DNA of 54,007 bases from Nesterenkonia sp. E16_10. Lineage in GTDB: Bacteria > Actinomycetota > Actinomycetes > Actinomycetales > Micrococcaceae. Shown piece by piece: positions 24,364-33,277 of the stretch. The notes below the pieces were generated by a model. The model saw only the letters and a list, made by a program, of their open reading frames with translations. It did no database searches and was not told the DNA's origin. A program made the position numbers and the translations under genes. Numbering within the stretch: position 1 is the stretch's first letter; each line of letters opens with the position of its first letter. The stretch is from contig NZ_JADPSA010000031.1 in assembly GCF_017347085.1 (NCBI RefSeq), positions 1 through 54,007 of the forward strand. The letters run 5' to 3'.

Positions 24364-25717
24364 GCAGCTCAACAGCATCCTCATCGCCAACCGCGGAGAG
24401 ATCGCCCTTCGCATCGTCCGCGCCTGCAAAGAACTGGGAATCACCAGCGTTCTTGCCTACTCCGAAGCAGACCGAAGCTCCCTTCCGGTGAAGCTCGCCG
24501 ACCGAGCGGTCTGCATCGGACCGGCCAGTGCCTCGAAGAGCTATCAGGATCCGCGAGCAATCATCAGCGCTGCATTGGCCTTCAAAGTCGATGCGATCCA
24601 CCCCGGCTACGGCTTCCTGGCCGAGAACGCGGATTTCGCAGAGATGTGCGAGACCGAAGGTGTCGGGTTCGTCGGCCCCGCATCAAGCATCATCCGAAAC
24701 ATGGGAGACAAGATCCAGGCCAAGAAGATCGCGCGCCGTGCGGGCGTTCCCACCGTCCCAGGGTCTGACGGCGCGATCGCTCAGCATGCTGAGGCGGTTG
24801 CCGTGGCCAACGAGGTTGGGTATCCGCTGCTGATCAAAGCCTCCGCGGGCGGCGGCGGCAGAGGGATGCGGGTCGTGGAATCAGCAGAGACCCTGGAGCG
24901 CGATCTCGCCGAGATCATGTCAGAGGCCGAGACGGCCTTCGGTGACCCAGCAGTGTACTTAGAGCGCTATCTCACCGACATCCGCCATATCGAGATACAG
25001 GTGGTCTCCGACGGTGAGTCGACTGTGCATCTCGGCGAGCGTGACTGCACCGCCCAGCGTCGCAACCAGAAGCTCGTGGAGGAGTCGCCCTCCCCGGTTC
25101 TGGACGAGGAGCTAAGAGTCAGCCTGGCGGAGGCCGCTGTAGCCCTGTGTCAGGAGGTCGGCTACCGCAATGCCGGGACGGTGGAGTTCGTTTTCGACAA
25201 CCTCGAGCGACGGTATTACTTCATCGAGATGAACACCCGCATTCAAGTCGAGCATCCGGTCTCCGAGATGGTCACCGGCATCGACCTGATCAAGCTCCAG
25301 CTCGAGATCGCAGCGGGCAATCCACTCCCTATTGCCCAGGACGACATCACGATCCGTGGCCACGCGATCGAGTGCCGGATCAACGCCGAAGACCCCGCTC
25401 AAGCCTTCGCGCCGAAGCCCGGTCGGATCGAGTCTTTCCGGGCTCCAGGTGGCTTCGGAGTCCGTCTCGACACCCATATCGAGACCGGGTACGTGATCCC
25501 TCCGTTCTACGATTCGATGGTAGGCAAGCTCATCGTCTGGGGCAACGATAGGGATGAAGCCATCGCTCGGGCTCTGCGGGCTCTCGACGAGATGCACGTT
25601 GAAGGTGTGACCACCACAGCGGGATTCCAACGAGACATCCTCGACAGTGCGACATTCCGTAGCGGCGACTTCAATACCGCTTTCGTCGCAGAGTTCCTTG
25701 AGGGTGAGACCGCCTAG
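24353..25717 (+). CDS. accC: Biotin carboxylase (AccC type)
   Basis: The 454-residue protein is a full-length biotin carboxylase of the ATP-grasp superfamily: N-terminal [29 protein letters not shown], the glycine-rich ATP loop [13 protein letters not shown] and the active-site [15 protein letters not shown]. It carboxylates the biotin of the carrier protein with bicarbonate and ATP in the cytosol. Its start overlaps accB by 11 bases, implying coupled translation and a fixed subunit ratio. No acetyl-CoA or propionyl-CoA transferase gene is near, so the acceptor is set by the 5S-type subunit. Confidence 0.94.
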   Translation: MTAKQLNSILIANRGEIALRIVRACKELGITSVLAYSEADRSSLPVKLADRAVCIGPASASKSYQDPRAIISAALAFKVDAIHPGYGFLAENADFAEMCETEGVGFVGPASSIIRNMGDKIQAKKIARRAGVPTVPGSDGAIAQHAEAVAVANEVGYPLLIKASAGGGGRGMRVVESAETLERDLAEIMSEAETAFGDPAVYLERYLTDIRHIEIQVVSDGESTVHLGERDCTAQRRNQKLVEESPSPVLDEELRVSLAEAAVALCQEVGYRNAGTVEFVFDNLERRYYFIEMNTRIQVEHPVSEMVTGIDLIKLQLEIAAGNPLPIAQDDITIRGHAIECRINAEDPAQAFAPKPGRIESFRAPGGFGVRLDTHIETGYVIPPFYDSMVGKLIVWGNDRDEAIARALRALDEMHVEGVTTTAGFQRDILDSATFRSGDFNTAFVAEFLEGETA

Positions 25718-25869
25718 CCGTAGTTCCGCGACACATAATCGACGCCGCCAGAAGTGCGAGTGACTCTTCGATCGACCGTCTGGCCTGTAAACGCCAAATG
25801 TTCCTCTCCGCGCCGCACATGAGAAAGTAAGTACGGTGCCGCACGTTGTGGCGCGGAGGAGGGATGTCG

Positions 25870-26868
25870 ATGCCTACGGGCAGGGAAATCGCGCAAGCGG
25901 CTGGAGTGTCCCAGGCGACCGTCTCACGCGTGGTGCAAGGATCGGCGCGTGTCAGCGAAGAGAATCGCCGCCGCGTCGAAGAGGCGATGGCCAAATTCGG
26001 ATATGTACCCAACGCGCAGGCTCGTGCCATGCGCACTCAGCGCTCTGGTGCGATCGGCGTCATCGCAGGAGAGTTCACCAACCCCTGGTATCCGGTGATG
26101 ATGTACGCGCTGGCCAGGGAGATCAACCGCGCTGGCCTGCGAATTAACTTCTGGGTATCCGACGGCGAGAACAGCGAGCAAGCCGCCATCGAAGCGATCC
26201 GGTCCAAACTCATCGACGGGCTGATCTTCACGACCGCCACGCGTGACTCACAGGCCTTGCCGATGGCTCTTGAACTAGGTCTTCCTGTGGTGCTGGTCAA
26301 CCGCAGTCTCGAGAACATCACCAGTGATCAGGTCACGGGCGATAACATCGGCGGAGGCGCCGCCGTCGCCTCCTACTTCCTTAAGCACGGACGCACCCGC
26401 GTCGCGGTTGTCGGTGGAGGGCCGTGGGTCAGCACGGGACGAGAACGGCGCAAGGGTTTTCTAGACATCTACGCCGACGCCGGAATCCACGTACCTTCCG
26501 CGCGTGCCCCTGAGACGGGGTTCACCCATCAAGCGGGTCTCGACGCAGGAAGAGCGCTTCTGGCCGCGGATCCACCGCAGGCAATCTTTTGTGCCACCGA
26601 CATCATCGCGTTCGGTGTGATCGATGCCGCGAAGGAACGGGGGCTTCGTGTGCCCGAGGATCTATGGGTCGCCGGTTATGACGATATTCCGATGTCTGCG
26701 TGGCGAGTCCTCGACCTTACGACGGTCCGCCAACCCATCGACGAGATGGCCCGACTCTCGCTGAAAATTCTCCTGGCCCGCATCAAGAACCCCGAAACAG
26801 CAGTCGAACAGGAACGCTTTCAACCCGAGCTCATCGTCCGGGGCACCACGGGCAACATGCCGCGGTGA
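25870..26868 (+). CDS. LacI-family transcriptional regulator
   Basis: From ATG 25870 the protein is 332 residues and begins [20 protein letters not shown], the classic LacI helix-turn-helix, with [20 protein letters not shown] as hinge lead-in. Residues 60-330 form a periplasmic-binding-protein-like effector domain ([37 protein letters not shown]). A GGAGGAGGG ribosome site precedes it; ATG 25864 and GTG 25846 are in frame but too close to or upstream of that site. It follows the carboxylase operon after a 152-bp gap and is the natural candidate to bind the tandem operators at 22223-22258. Confidence 0.9.
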   Translation: MPTGREIAQAAGVSQATVSRVVQGSARVSEENRRRVEEAMAKFGYVPNAQARAMRTQRSGAIGVIAGEFTNPWYPVMMYALAREINRAGLRINFWVSDGENSEQAAIEAIRSKLIDGLIFTTATRDSQALPMALELGLPVVLVNRSLENITSDQVTGDNIGGGAAVASYFLKHGRTRVAVVGGGPWVSTGRERRKGFLDIYADAGIHVPSARAPETGFTHQAGLDAGRALLAADPPQAIFCATDIIAFGVIDAAKERGLRVPEDLWVAGYDDIPMSAWRVLDLTTVRQPIDEMARLSLKILLARIKNPETAVEQERFQPELIVRGTTGNMPR

Positions 26869-27057
26869 TCGCCACCCAAGCACTAGAGAGATGCCCTGCA
26901 CGTATCGAAGCAGCATCTAGGACTGAATCGCTGGGATAGTTCATCAGCGACTACCTCTGTCCAAGAACATGACACCGCTCCGAGTCGGGCCCGAACTACC
27001 CGATGATGAAAGACTCGTGAATCAGCGCTACTCGATTTCCTGCTGCCAGACTCGTGG

Positions 27058-27657
27058 TCACTCTTCCAGTCCGCGTGCGGTCAACGCATCGCCGACATCG
27101 TCGGCATGTTTCAGCGCGAGCACCAGCGTCGGTACGACCCACGACCACGGTGGCAGCCGAACTCCGCGCGAACGTTGGGCATCACGGACCTGACGGATCA
27201 TGGCCGATAGCTGTCCGACTGACGTGAGAACTAGAGCCATGGCCAGGCCAATCTTGGCCGGGTTAGCGCCGAACCGGCGTAACGGAGCAAATAGCCGCTC
27301 AGCAGTGGCGATAATCGACTCGATCTCTGTCGTGCGAGTCAGCACCTGGGCCAGCAGGACAATGCTGATCACCCGCGCAGTATTAGTGGCCGCGGTGAGT
27401 AGGTCAAGAAAGATGAGTTGTGTGACCACCAGGAAAACCAGGAGCATCAGCAACCGACGGAGATCTGTGAGCAGGAGCCGCGCCGGTAAGCCAGCAAGAG
27501 CGTAGCCAAACACGGGAAGCACAAGTAGCCCCCCTACACTCCCCCACGCAACGGGCAGGAAGAACAAGGCCAGCGCCAAGAGCGCGAAGCCAGCAAGCTT
27601 GATCCCGGCCGAGGTGCGGTGCAGCAAAGAAGCCCCCGGGTGATAAAGCGAGATCAT
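27058..27657 (-). CDS. bioN: EcfT-type biotin transporter membrane component BioN
   Basis: ATG 27657 gives a 199-residue protein with about five helices, beginning MISLYHPGASLLHRTSAG, a typical EcfT/BioN start. The signature coupling motifs are present as MIRQVRDAQRSRGVRLPP near residues 155-175 (two ARG-like coupling helices; the first is atypical). It couples ATP hydrolysis by BioM to biotin uptake by BioY in the cytoplasmic membrane. The start overlaps the bioM stop by 4 bases. It is the last gene of the operon. Confidence 0.88.
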   Translation of the reverse strand: MISLYHPGASLLHRTSAGIKLAGFALLALALFFLPVAWGSVGGLLVLPVFGYALAGLPARLLLTDLRRLLMLLVFLVVTQLIFLDLLTAATNTARVISIVLLAQVLTRTTEIESIIATAERLFAPLRRFGANPAKIGLAMALVLTSVGQLSAMIRQVRDAQRSRGVRLPPWSWVVPTLVLALKHADDVGDALTARGLEE

Positions 27658-28409
27658 CCGTGGTGGTCCTTTGACGGCCCCGGGGTGAACGACGCGGGGC
27701 CACTCGAGTCCGTCGCGGAGATCATAGCGAGGTAATTTTCGATGACTGTGTCCGGTCTTCCGTGTTCCTGCACCTGACCTTGATGGATCCACACCGCTTC
27801 TTCGCAACGACGGGCCAAGTCAAGGTCGTGTGTGATCAAGACCAGCTGAGTTTCCGCCGGCTGGGCGAACAACCGGCGGCTGACGAGGCGGTGGTGGCGG
27901 GCATCCAACATCGAGCTCGGCTCATCGGCGATCACTACTCGGGGTCTCCCGACCAATACCGAGCATAAGGCGAGACGCTGGAGTTGTCCGGACGATAGAG
28001 AAAGGCACGAGCGGTCGGCGAGTTCAGTGAGGCCGTGTTCAGCCAGGGCAAGGTCTACCTGGGTGTCGATCTCACGTCGGTTGACGCCTCTGCCACGCAG
28101 AGTGAGCGCGACATCTTCTCGCACAGTGGGCATGATGACTTGGGCGGCGGCGTTAGCGATGATGAACCCGGTGTCGCGACGCAACCGCCTCGCGTCGCGG
28201 ACGACGTCGAGCCCGTTTACCGTGACAGTCCCGGAGGCAGGTGGGAGAAGCCCGCCAATGACTTTCGCCAGCGTAGATTTTCCGGAACCATTCTCGCCAA
28301 TGATCGCTGTCGTCTTAGCCGTGAGTTGTGTAGTGACCCCGTGGAGTAACGTGACGTCGCCCTCATGTCCGGTCGCGGTGACGGTGAGTCGGTCGACACT
28401 GATGCTCAT
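27654..28409 (-). CDS. bioM: EcfA-type ATPase BioM of the biotin transporter
   Basis: The 251-residue protein is an ABC ATPase: Walker A GENGSGKST (38-46), Q-loop region near 85-90, signature LSSGQLQRL (about 137-145), Walker B VVIADEP (about 157-163) and the switch histidine in LITHD (about 193). It powers the energy-coupling-factor biotin importer with BioN and BioY. Four-base overlaps with the thiolase gene upstream and bioN downstream show tight coupling. Confidence 0.9.
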   Translation of the reverse strand: MSISVDRLTVTATGHEGDVTLLHGVTTQLTAKTTAIIGENGSGKSTLAKVIGGLLPPASGTVTVNGLDVVRDARRLRRDTGFIIANAAAQVIMPTVREDVALTLRGRGVNRREIDTQVDLALAEHGLTELADRSCLSLSSGQLQRLALCSVLVGRPRVVIADEPSSMLDARHHRLVSRRLFAQPAETQLVLITHDLDLARRCEEAVWIHQGQVQEHGRPDTVIENYLAMISATDSSGPASFTPGPSKDHHG

Positions 28410-29635
28410 TGATTATCTCCGATCGGATCTTCGAGGCGCTCGAGAAGGACGGCGACTCCCATTCCGCCAGCGATGGCGCATGCTGCAACACCGAGCGATC
28501 CTGGTTCGGCGGCTACGAGTCGATGGATGAGTCGGCCGACGGCGATCGCGCCGGAAGCACCCCAAGGGTGTCCCAGGGCGAGGGCCCCTCCGGTGGCGTT
28601 GACTCTGGAGTCGAACCGCATTTCGGCTCCTGCGGGAGATGTGCCGGACCCGGTGAGACCGAGTTCGTCAACGACCGCCAAGACCTGTGCCGCGTAGGCT
28701 TCAACGATTTCGACAGCGAACAGGTCCTGCAGGCGGGTGCCCGCAGCATCTAGACATGATTGGATCGCGTCTGCCGCGGCGATCCCGGGCAGGGTCGGAT
28801 CTACTCCGACCAATGCAGTCGCTCGAATTCGACACGGTGAAAGCACCACGCCTGTCGAACCCCCACCGTCGTGGATGGACACGTGCTGTACCGCCTGCAA
28901 CGGTGCAAGCAACACAGCGGCCGCGCCGTCGGCAATTCTTGCAGCAGTGGCTGGCGTAACCGTGGCCCCAGGAGCGTCCCGGACTGGTGAGAATCGGGAA
29001 GCTGTGGCCGCATTCAGCCGGCGAGGGCCATCGTCGTACCCCCGGGTCAGACCATCCGGACTCGTCGCGATTTCAAGGGCGGCGAAAGCGGCGTGTCTCA
29101 ACGAAAGGTCGTGGCTGCGCACCGCGGCGGCCTCTTGCCTGCTTCGCGAGATCCCACGGATGAGGGCGAGATCGTCAGCGGCTTCAGTCATTGAGGGATC
29201 TGGCCAGTTAGCTGGAGTAAACGGCGCCTGAGTGTAAGCCTGGCCCCCGAGGGTTCGAATGGGGGCGGTGGAAGGACTCTCGGTGCCGCCCGCGATGAGC
29301 GGTGCACCTATAAGTTGGACGTGGCCGGCAGCCTGAACGATCGCGGCCAAACCGGAACCGCATTGGGCATCGACAGTGATTCCCGGGACGCTCTGGCCCA
29401 GGCCTGCGCCCAGAGCCGCGATGCGGGCGATATTGCCTCCAGGTCCGATGCAGTTACCCAGGACCACACCCGCTGGATCGGTCCCAAGATGCGTCTGAGC
29501 GGCAGCGGCGAGCGGAGCGATGACATCCGAGGCTAGTTGGTCTGCGGTACGGTCAGCTTGGCTCCGGGAGCGTCCAGTCACCGGGGTGCGAGCGGTGGCG
29601 ACCAGAGCGACGTCGAGAGCAGGCGTGACGATCAT
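28406..29635 (-). CDS. Thiolase (acetyl-CoA acyltransferase), YhfS-like
   Basis: This 409-residue protein has the thiolase fold: active-site Cys92 in VDAQCGSGL, His356 in LGHPWGASG and the C-terminal cysteine in CAIAGGMG (about 386). It would condense or cleave acyl-CoA thioesters. It is embedded between an acyl-CoA ligase and bioM. In Bacillus subtilis the BirA-controlled yhfUTS operon likewise joins BioY (yhfU), an acyl-CoA ligase (yhfT) and a thiolase (yhfS), so the grouping with biotin uptake is recurrent. The actual substrate, perhaps a pimelate or biotin side-chain precursor, is unknown. Confidence 0.87.
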   Translation of the reverse strand: MIVTPALDVALVATARTPVTGRSRSQADRTADQLASDVIAPLAAAAQTHLGTDPAGVVLGNCIGPGGNIARIAALGAGLGQSVPGITVDAQCGSGLAAIVQAAGHVQLIGAPLIAGGTESPSTAPIRTLGGQAYTQAPFTPANWPDPSMTEAADDLALIRGISRSRQEAAAVRSHDLSLRHAAFAALEIATSPDGLTRGYDDGPRRLNAATASRFSPVRDAPGATVTPATAARIADGAAAVLLAPLQAVQHVSIHDGGGSTGVVLSPCRIRATALVGVDPTLPGIAAADAIQSCLDAAGTRLQDLFAVEIVEAYAAQVLAVVDELGLTGSGTSPAGAEMRFDSRVNATGGALALGHPWGASGAIAVGRLIHRLVAAEPGSLGVAACAIAGGMGVAVLLERLEDPIGDNQ

Positions 29636-30825
29636 GGCGCTTGATCCATCAGTTGCTGCGCATCCGCATAGGACAGACGGCGGACCTTGCCGGGTCCCGT
29701 GCGAGGTAGGAAAGTCACCAGGCGCAGGCTGCGTGGATACTGTGCTGGGGTGAGCTGTGCGCGAGCTCTACGTAGGAGAGTGCGACGGTCCAGTTGGGCG
29801 CCGAGTTCAGATTCGATGAACGCCACCACTCGTTGGCCAAGCACCTGGTCTGGCGCAGCTACGACCAGGCTCGCCTTAACTCCCGGTAATCCGTTGAGAA
29901 TGGTCTCAACATCGTGTGGCAGGACCGTGGCGCCTGCGGTGAGGATGGCGTCGTCTGCGCGGCCGTGAAGTGTCAATACGCCGTTGGAGAGCGTGGCTCG
30001 GTCCCCAACGGTCCCCCATACTTCCGTGGAGGTTTGAGCCTCGACCGCGGGAGCGGTGCGCAGGGAGGAACCGTTCCCGACTATAGCGGAGCAAAGCTGT
30101 GCGCTGCGGGCCCAGAGGGTCCCGTCGTCGTCCACGCTGAGTTCCACGCCGGGGAACGCACGCAATCCGGTTCCGGCGTCGACGGCGATAAAACTCAGCT
30201 CGGCCGCACCTGCGTAGCTCACCACCTGCAGACCGAGCTGACGGGCATGCATGGCTACTTGGTTATCGAGCCGATCACCCCCGATGAGGATGGCCCGCAG
30301 CGTGCACCGGGCCCCGTTTTGGATCAGGCCCAGGACCTCTCTCAGGTGCCACGGGGTGCCGTGCATGAAGTCAGGTCCATCCAGATCCTCGGCGCGCAGA
30401 CGGTGGGTCTGCGGAACGACGAATCGCAATCCAGTTTCCTGCGCGTGCGCAGCGGCATACAGCGCCATAGATGACACAGGGTGTACTGGGATCAGTATGG
30501 CGTCCCCAGGCCGAGCTTCTAGCAGGCGAGTGATTGCTTTGAAGGAGCATGCCCAGGACTCGTGGCTACGTATTACGATCCGCGGCGAACCCGTCGATCC
30601 AGAAGTGAATCCTGCCCAGGCTGCGTGTTCAGGAAGTTCCCGTTGAGTTGCCTCCGCGAGCAGTCCTCGCCATTGCTCCTGGCTCCACCGTTCATCGCCG
30701 ATCAGGGGAACGCCGCCTTCGAGCCGGATCTGCAATGCCGCCGCGAGCACCGCGGCGTGATTGTCACCGCGCAACGGTTCGAGAAACATTCCCCTCGAAC
30801 CAACCCCTTTAGCTGCTCTGGTCAC
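29632..30825 (-). CDS. AMP-forming acyl-CoA ligase, YhfT-like
   Basis: The 397-residue protein is a short member of the ANL superfamily. The P-loop GFTSGSTGSPRIVIRS lies at 72-87, YAGAAELSFI corresponds to the adenylate-binding motif, and the C-terminal lid has LHGRADDAILTAG and PRTGPGKVRRL with the catalytic lysine. It would activate a carboxylic acid to its CoA thioester. It is shorter than typical FadD proteins (about 500 residues) because the N-terminal region is reduced. Four-base overlaps join it to bioY and the thiolase gene. A biotin-precursor acid is the contextual guess. Confidence 0.87.
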   Translation of the reverse strand: MTRAAKGVGSRGMFLEPLRGDNHAAVLAAALQIRLEGGVPLIGDERWSQEQWRGLLAEATQRELPEHAAWAGFTSGSTGSPRIVIRSHESWACSFKAITRLLEARPGDAILIPVHPVSSMALYAAAHAQETGLRFVVPQTHRLRAEDLDGPDFMHGTPWHLREVLGLIQNGARCTLRAILIGGDRLDNQVAMHARQLGLQVVSYAGAAELSFIAVDAGTGLRAFPGVELSVDDDGTLWARSAQLCSAIVGNGSSLRTAPAVEAQTSTEVWGTVGDRATLSNGVLTLHGRADDAILTAGATVLPHDVETILNGLPGVKASLVVAAPDQVLGQRVVAFIESELGAQLDRRTLLRRARAQLTPAQYPRSLRLVTFLPRTGPGKVRRLSYADAQQLMDQAP

Positions 30826-31436
30826 GCGTGAAAGGCCCGTGGGTAGGCCCGCCAGAGGGCCATTGTCACGACCACCGTGACTCCGGCTTTGATCACATCA
30901 GCTGGGAGGAACGCCAGCGAGGTCAGTGCGGTCTGTCTCAGATCGAGTCCAGTCACCACCGCCTGTGCCGGAATGCCGAATAGATAGATGACGCCGATGC
31001 CCCCGATCATCGCACCCAGTAGTACACGTGGCCATTTGATCCGAGGGTGTCCTCGTACCCCGTGGACGATCAAGCCGATCACCATAGCCCCCACGATCCA
31101 ACCGATCAGATATCCCACCGACGGCCCTACAAATACTCCCAGGCCGCCCCTGCCTCCCGAGAGTAGCGGCAGGCCTAAGGTAACCATTAGGAGCAGCAGT
31201 GATACCGACGCCGCCCCCCGCCACGGGCCAAGTACAGCGCCGGCTAGCATCACACCCAGTGTTTGCGCGGTGATCGGCACAAGTCCCGGCACCGCGATTG
31301 CGCCCATCAACCCAAGTGCACCAATGAGGGCTGCAAACACCGCAATCTGAGCGACTGCTCGCATCGACACCCCAGAGGTTCGAGGACCCGCGTTCGACTC
31401 AAGCTCGGACTCATCGGGGGATGTAATCGTAGTCAT
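30822..31436 (-). CDS. bioY: Biotin-binding S component BioY
   Basis: This 204-residue membrane protein has the BioY helices, including PGLVPITAQTLGVMLAGAVL, the substrate-side segment GLPLLSGGRGGLGVFVGPSV and GYLIGWIVGAMVIG. It binds biotin and pairs with BioM and BioN for high-affinity import. It is the first gene of the operon, with an AGGAG ribosome site that overlaps the proximal BioQ-type operator, so repressor binding would shield the promoter and leader. It is divergent from bioQ. Confidence 0.93.
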   Translation of the reverse strand: MTTITSPDESELESNAGPRTSGVSMRAVAQIAVFAALIGALGLMGAIAVPGLVPITAQTLGVMLAGAVLGPWRGAASVSLLLLMVTLGLPLLSGGRGGLGVFVGPSVGYLIGWIVGAMVIGLIVHGVRGHPRIKWPRVLLGAMIGGIGVIYLFGIPAQAVVTGLDLRQTALTSLAFLPADVIKAGVTVVVTMALWRAYPRAFHA

Positions 31437-31444
31437 CTTGCTCC

Positions 31445-31471
31445 TGAACAGTGTTCACTGAATGGTGTTCA
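31445..31471. promoter_or_regulatory. Two BioQ-type operators between bioY and bioQ
   Basis: TGAACAGTGTTCA (31445-31457) is a perfect palindrome with a 3-base spacer, and TGAATGGTGTTCA (31459-31471) is a one-mismatch copy 14 bases on. Their form matches the known TGAAC-N3-GTT(C)A BioQ sites of corynebacteria. A TAGACT -10-like box (31472-31477) for bioQ abuts the second copy. Confidence 0.75.
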
Positions 31472-31486
31472 GTAGACTCTAGGGTC

Positions 31487-32071
31487 ATGGCTGCCCAAAA
31501 TTCAACTGTGCACATCTCTATTCCGGCCATAGTCGGGGTTGCCACGGAGATCCTCGAGCAGTACGGCCTCGCCGATCTCTCCATGCGTCGCGTAGCTACT
31601 CAACTAGGAGTCCAGCCCAGCGCACTGTACTGGCACGTCAAGGACAAGCAATCCCTCCTGGCTCTTGTCGCGGACCGGCTACTCGACTCAGTGAGACTCG
31701 ACGCGTCGCTCTCGGACTGGCGATCCGAACTTCGTACACGCGCCGTCACTCTGCACGCTGCCCTGCTGAGCACCAGGGACGCAGCAGAACTAGTTGCCTC
31801 GGTGGTCGCCCTCGGAACCGGGGGCCACAGGCTACGAACGATCATCGCCGGCGCGTCCTCTCACCTTCCCCCAATGATGGAAGGCGCCAACACTATCGCT
31901 GAACCTGAACTACTACCCGGCCCGCTGGTTGACGCAGTATGCTCCTTACTGCTCGGCAGTGCCTTGATCACCCAACAACGCGCTCAGGCTGCAGAGTTCG
32001 GAGTGGTCACCACCGATTCCCCACCACTATCTGATTTTCCCGCGATGCTGGACCTGCTGCTCGACGCCTGA
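31487..32071 (+). CDS. bioQ: TetR-family regulator, BioQ type
   Basis: ATG 31487 gives 194 residues starting MAAQNSTVHIS; the GTG at 31451 would lie inside the operators. The N-terminal TetR helix-turn-helix is DLSMRRVATQLGVQPSALYW (about 30-55), followed by a helical ligand-binding domain. Its position, divergent from bioY with two palindromes between them, fits BioQ, which represses biotin genes and itself in corynebacteria. The -10-like box ends only 9 bases before the ATG, so the message may be leaderless. The biological signal is inferred to be biotin status. Confidence 0.82.
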   Translation: MAAQNSTVHISIPAIVGVATEILEQYGLADLSMRRVATQLGVQPSALYWHVKDKQSLLALVADRLLDSVRLDASLSDWRSELRTRAVTLHAALLSTRDAAELVASVVALGTGGHRLRTIIAGASSHLPPMMEGANTIAEPELLPGPLVDAVCSLLLGSALITQQRAQAAEFGVVTTDSPPLSDFPAMLDLLLDA

Positions 32072-32097
32072 GTCTCCCGGACCACGAGCTCGTCGAT

Positions 32098-32427
32098 TCA
32101 ACCTTCATGGGGCGCGACGAAATACAGGTCGGCGTGCAAATGGCATCGTGGGTTGAACGGCGCCGCGCAGTGGGGGCAAGACCCCACTTCCAGGTACTCG
32201 CAGACGGAGAGTTCGCTTGTGCAGACCCCACAGAGGATCGCCTTGGAAGCTTGTTCGTCCACTGGCCACTGCGCCGCCGGGTGATCCGCACTCTCCTGGT
32301 GACAGAGATGGCAGGGATAGTACTCCTGGCAGCACCAGAACTTAATAGCGACTACGTCCAGCGGCGTCCGGTAATGCTTACATCGTGTTTGGTCGTCGAC
32401 CGGACTCCCCAAGACTCGACTCACCAC
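32098..32427 (-). CDS. CHY zinc-finger protein
   Basis: The small protein contains the CHY zinc-finger pattern: TRCKHYRTPLDVVAIKF, CCQEYYPCHLCHQESADHP, then ILCGVCTSEL and CPHCAAPFNPRCHLHADLYF, with most cysteines and histidines of the fold in place. Bacterial CHY proteins are of uncertain role, probably zinc binding or redox. GTG 32427 is preferred because GGAGG lies 6 bases upstream; ATG 32442 would add five residues. It converges on bioQ. It is not obviously linked to biotin uptake. Confidence 0.85.
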   Translation of the reverse strand: MVSRVLGSPVDDQTRCKHYRTPLDVVAIKFWCCQEYYPCHLCHQESADHPAAQWPVDEQASKAILCGVCTSELSVCEYLEVGSCPHCAAPFNPRCHLHADLYFVAPHEG

Positions 32428-32650
32428 AGGGCACCTCCGCATTTCGCTTCGTCCTGGTAAGGAACGCGAGACAGTCCAATTTCGAGTGGCAACAAGAACT
32501 CAACCTCCTCGACTGTTCTGGGTATTCAACTGGGGCAGACCAAAGACTCCCTTGAGCTCAAGCTGCTTCTAGGCGGATCAGACCATCGCGACGACTCTTC
32601 CGCGCTGAGCCTTAGAGAACAACGTCCGGTACAGCTGGCGGTTCATGACG

Positions 32651-33277
32651 TTAGGACTCCAAGTATTGCGTGCGGATGAAGTCCGCGAGGAAACGAGGGT
32701 CGCGGTGACGGTCATAGTCTCGGAGCAGCTCGATGTAGCGCTGTTTGTCGAGATCCCAGTCGTAGATCTCAAGATGTTCAGTTTCTTGTGTTGCCGCAAA
32801 GACTAGGTCTGCCAGCAGCCGGGTGGTGCGGCCGTTGCCATCAACAAAAGGATGGACCCTCACCGTCTCGGCGTGGACAGCGACGCCTAACTGGTGGGGA
32901 GTCCAGTCCACAGTGTGTTCCCAGCGGTAGCGAATGGTTTCTATCGAGTTCCGCAGCTCAACTGCGATATTCTCCGGTGCCACTCCGATGTTTAGTTCGC
33001 GCTTGCGAAAGATTCCAGCCCAGAGCCAAATGTCCGCATAGAGGCGCCGGTGCAAGTCCCGAACGAACTGATCAGTGAGGAGGTTATCAACAGTCAGACT
33101 TCCGTCGAGAACAGCGATTAGAAAGGCTTCAGCGGTGTCTTCCTGCAAGGCCTGTTCAAGGTCATAGACCGCGGCTTTGGTGACTTCACCGCCGAGTAGA
33201 TCTTTGGCTGCGGGGGCCAACGCGGCCAGCTCGTCACCGTCTACCGGTGTCTCACCGTAGCCCGGGGTGAGTGACAT
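32651..33277 (-). CDS. Fic-family AMP-transferase toxin (mobile mystery protein B-like)
   Basis: The 208-residue protein holds the complete Fic motif HPFVDGNGR (142-150) and the flap region WLWAGIFRKRELNIGV. The family transfers AMP or another nucleotide to target proteins. Layout and size recall mobile mystery protein B. I do not see an (S/T)xxxE(G/N) inhibitory helix in it, so restraint probably comes from a partner. Its ATG overlaps the stop of a 51-codon upstream gene by 1 base, the usual arrangement for an antitoxin-toxin pair. It sits at the 3' side of the T4SS operon. Confidence 0.88.
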   Translation of the reverse strand: MSLTPGYGETPVDGDELAALAPAAKDLLGGEVTKAAVYDLEQALQEDTAEAFLIAVLDGSLTVDNLLTDQFVRDLHRRLYADIWLWAGIFRKRELNIGVAPENIAVELRNSIETIRYRWEHTVDWTPHQLGVAVHAETVRVHPFVDGNGRTTRLLADLVFAATQETEHLEIYDWDLDKQRYIELLRDYDRHRDPRFLADFIRTQYLES

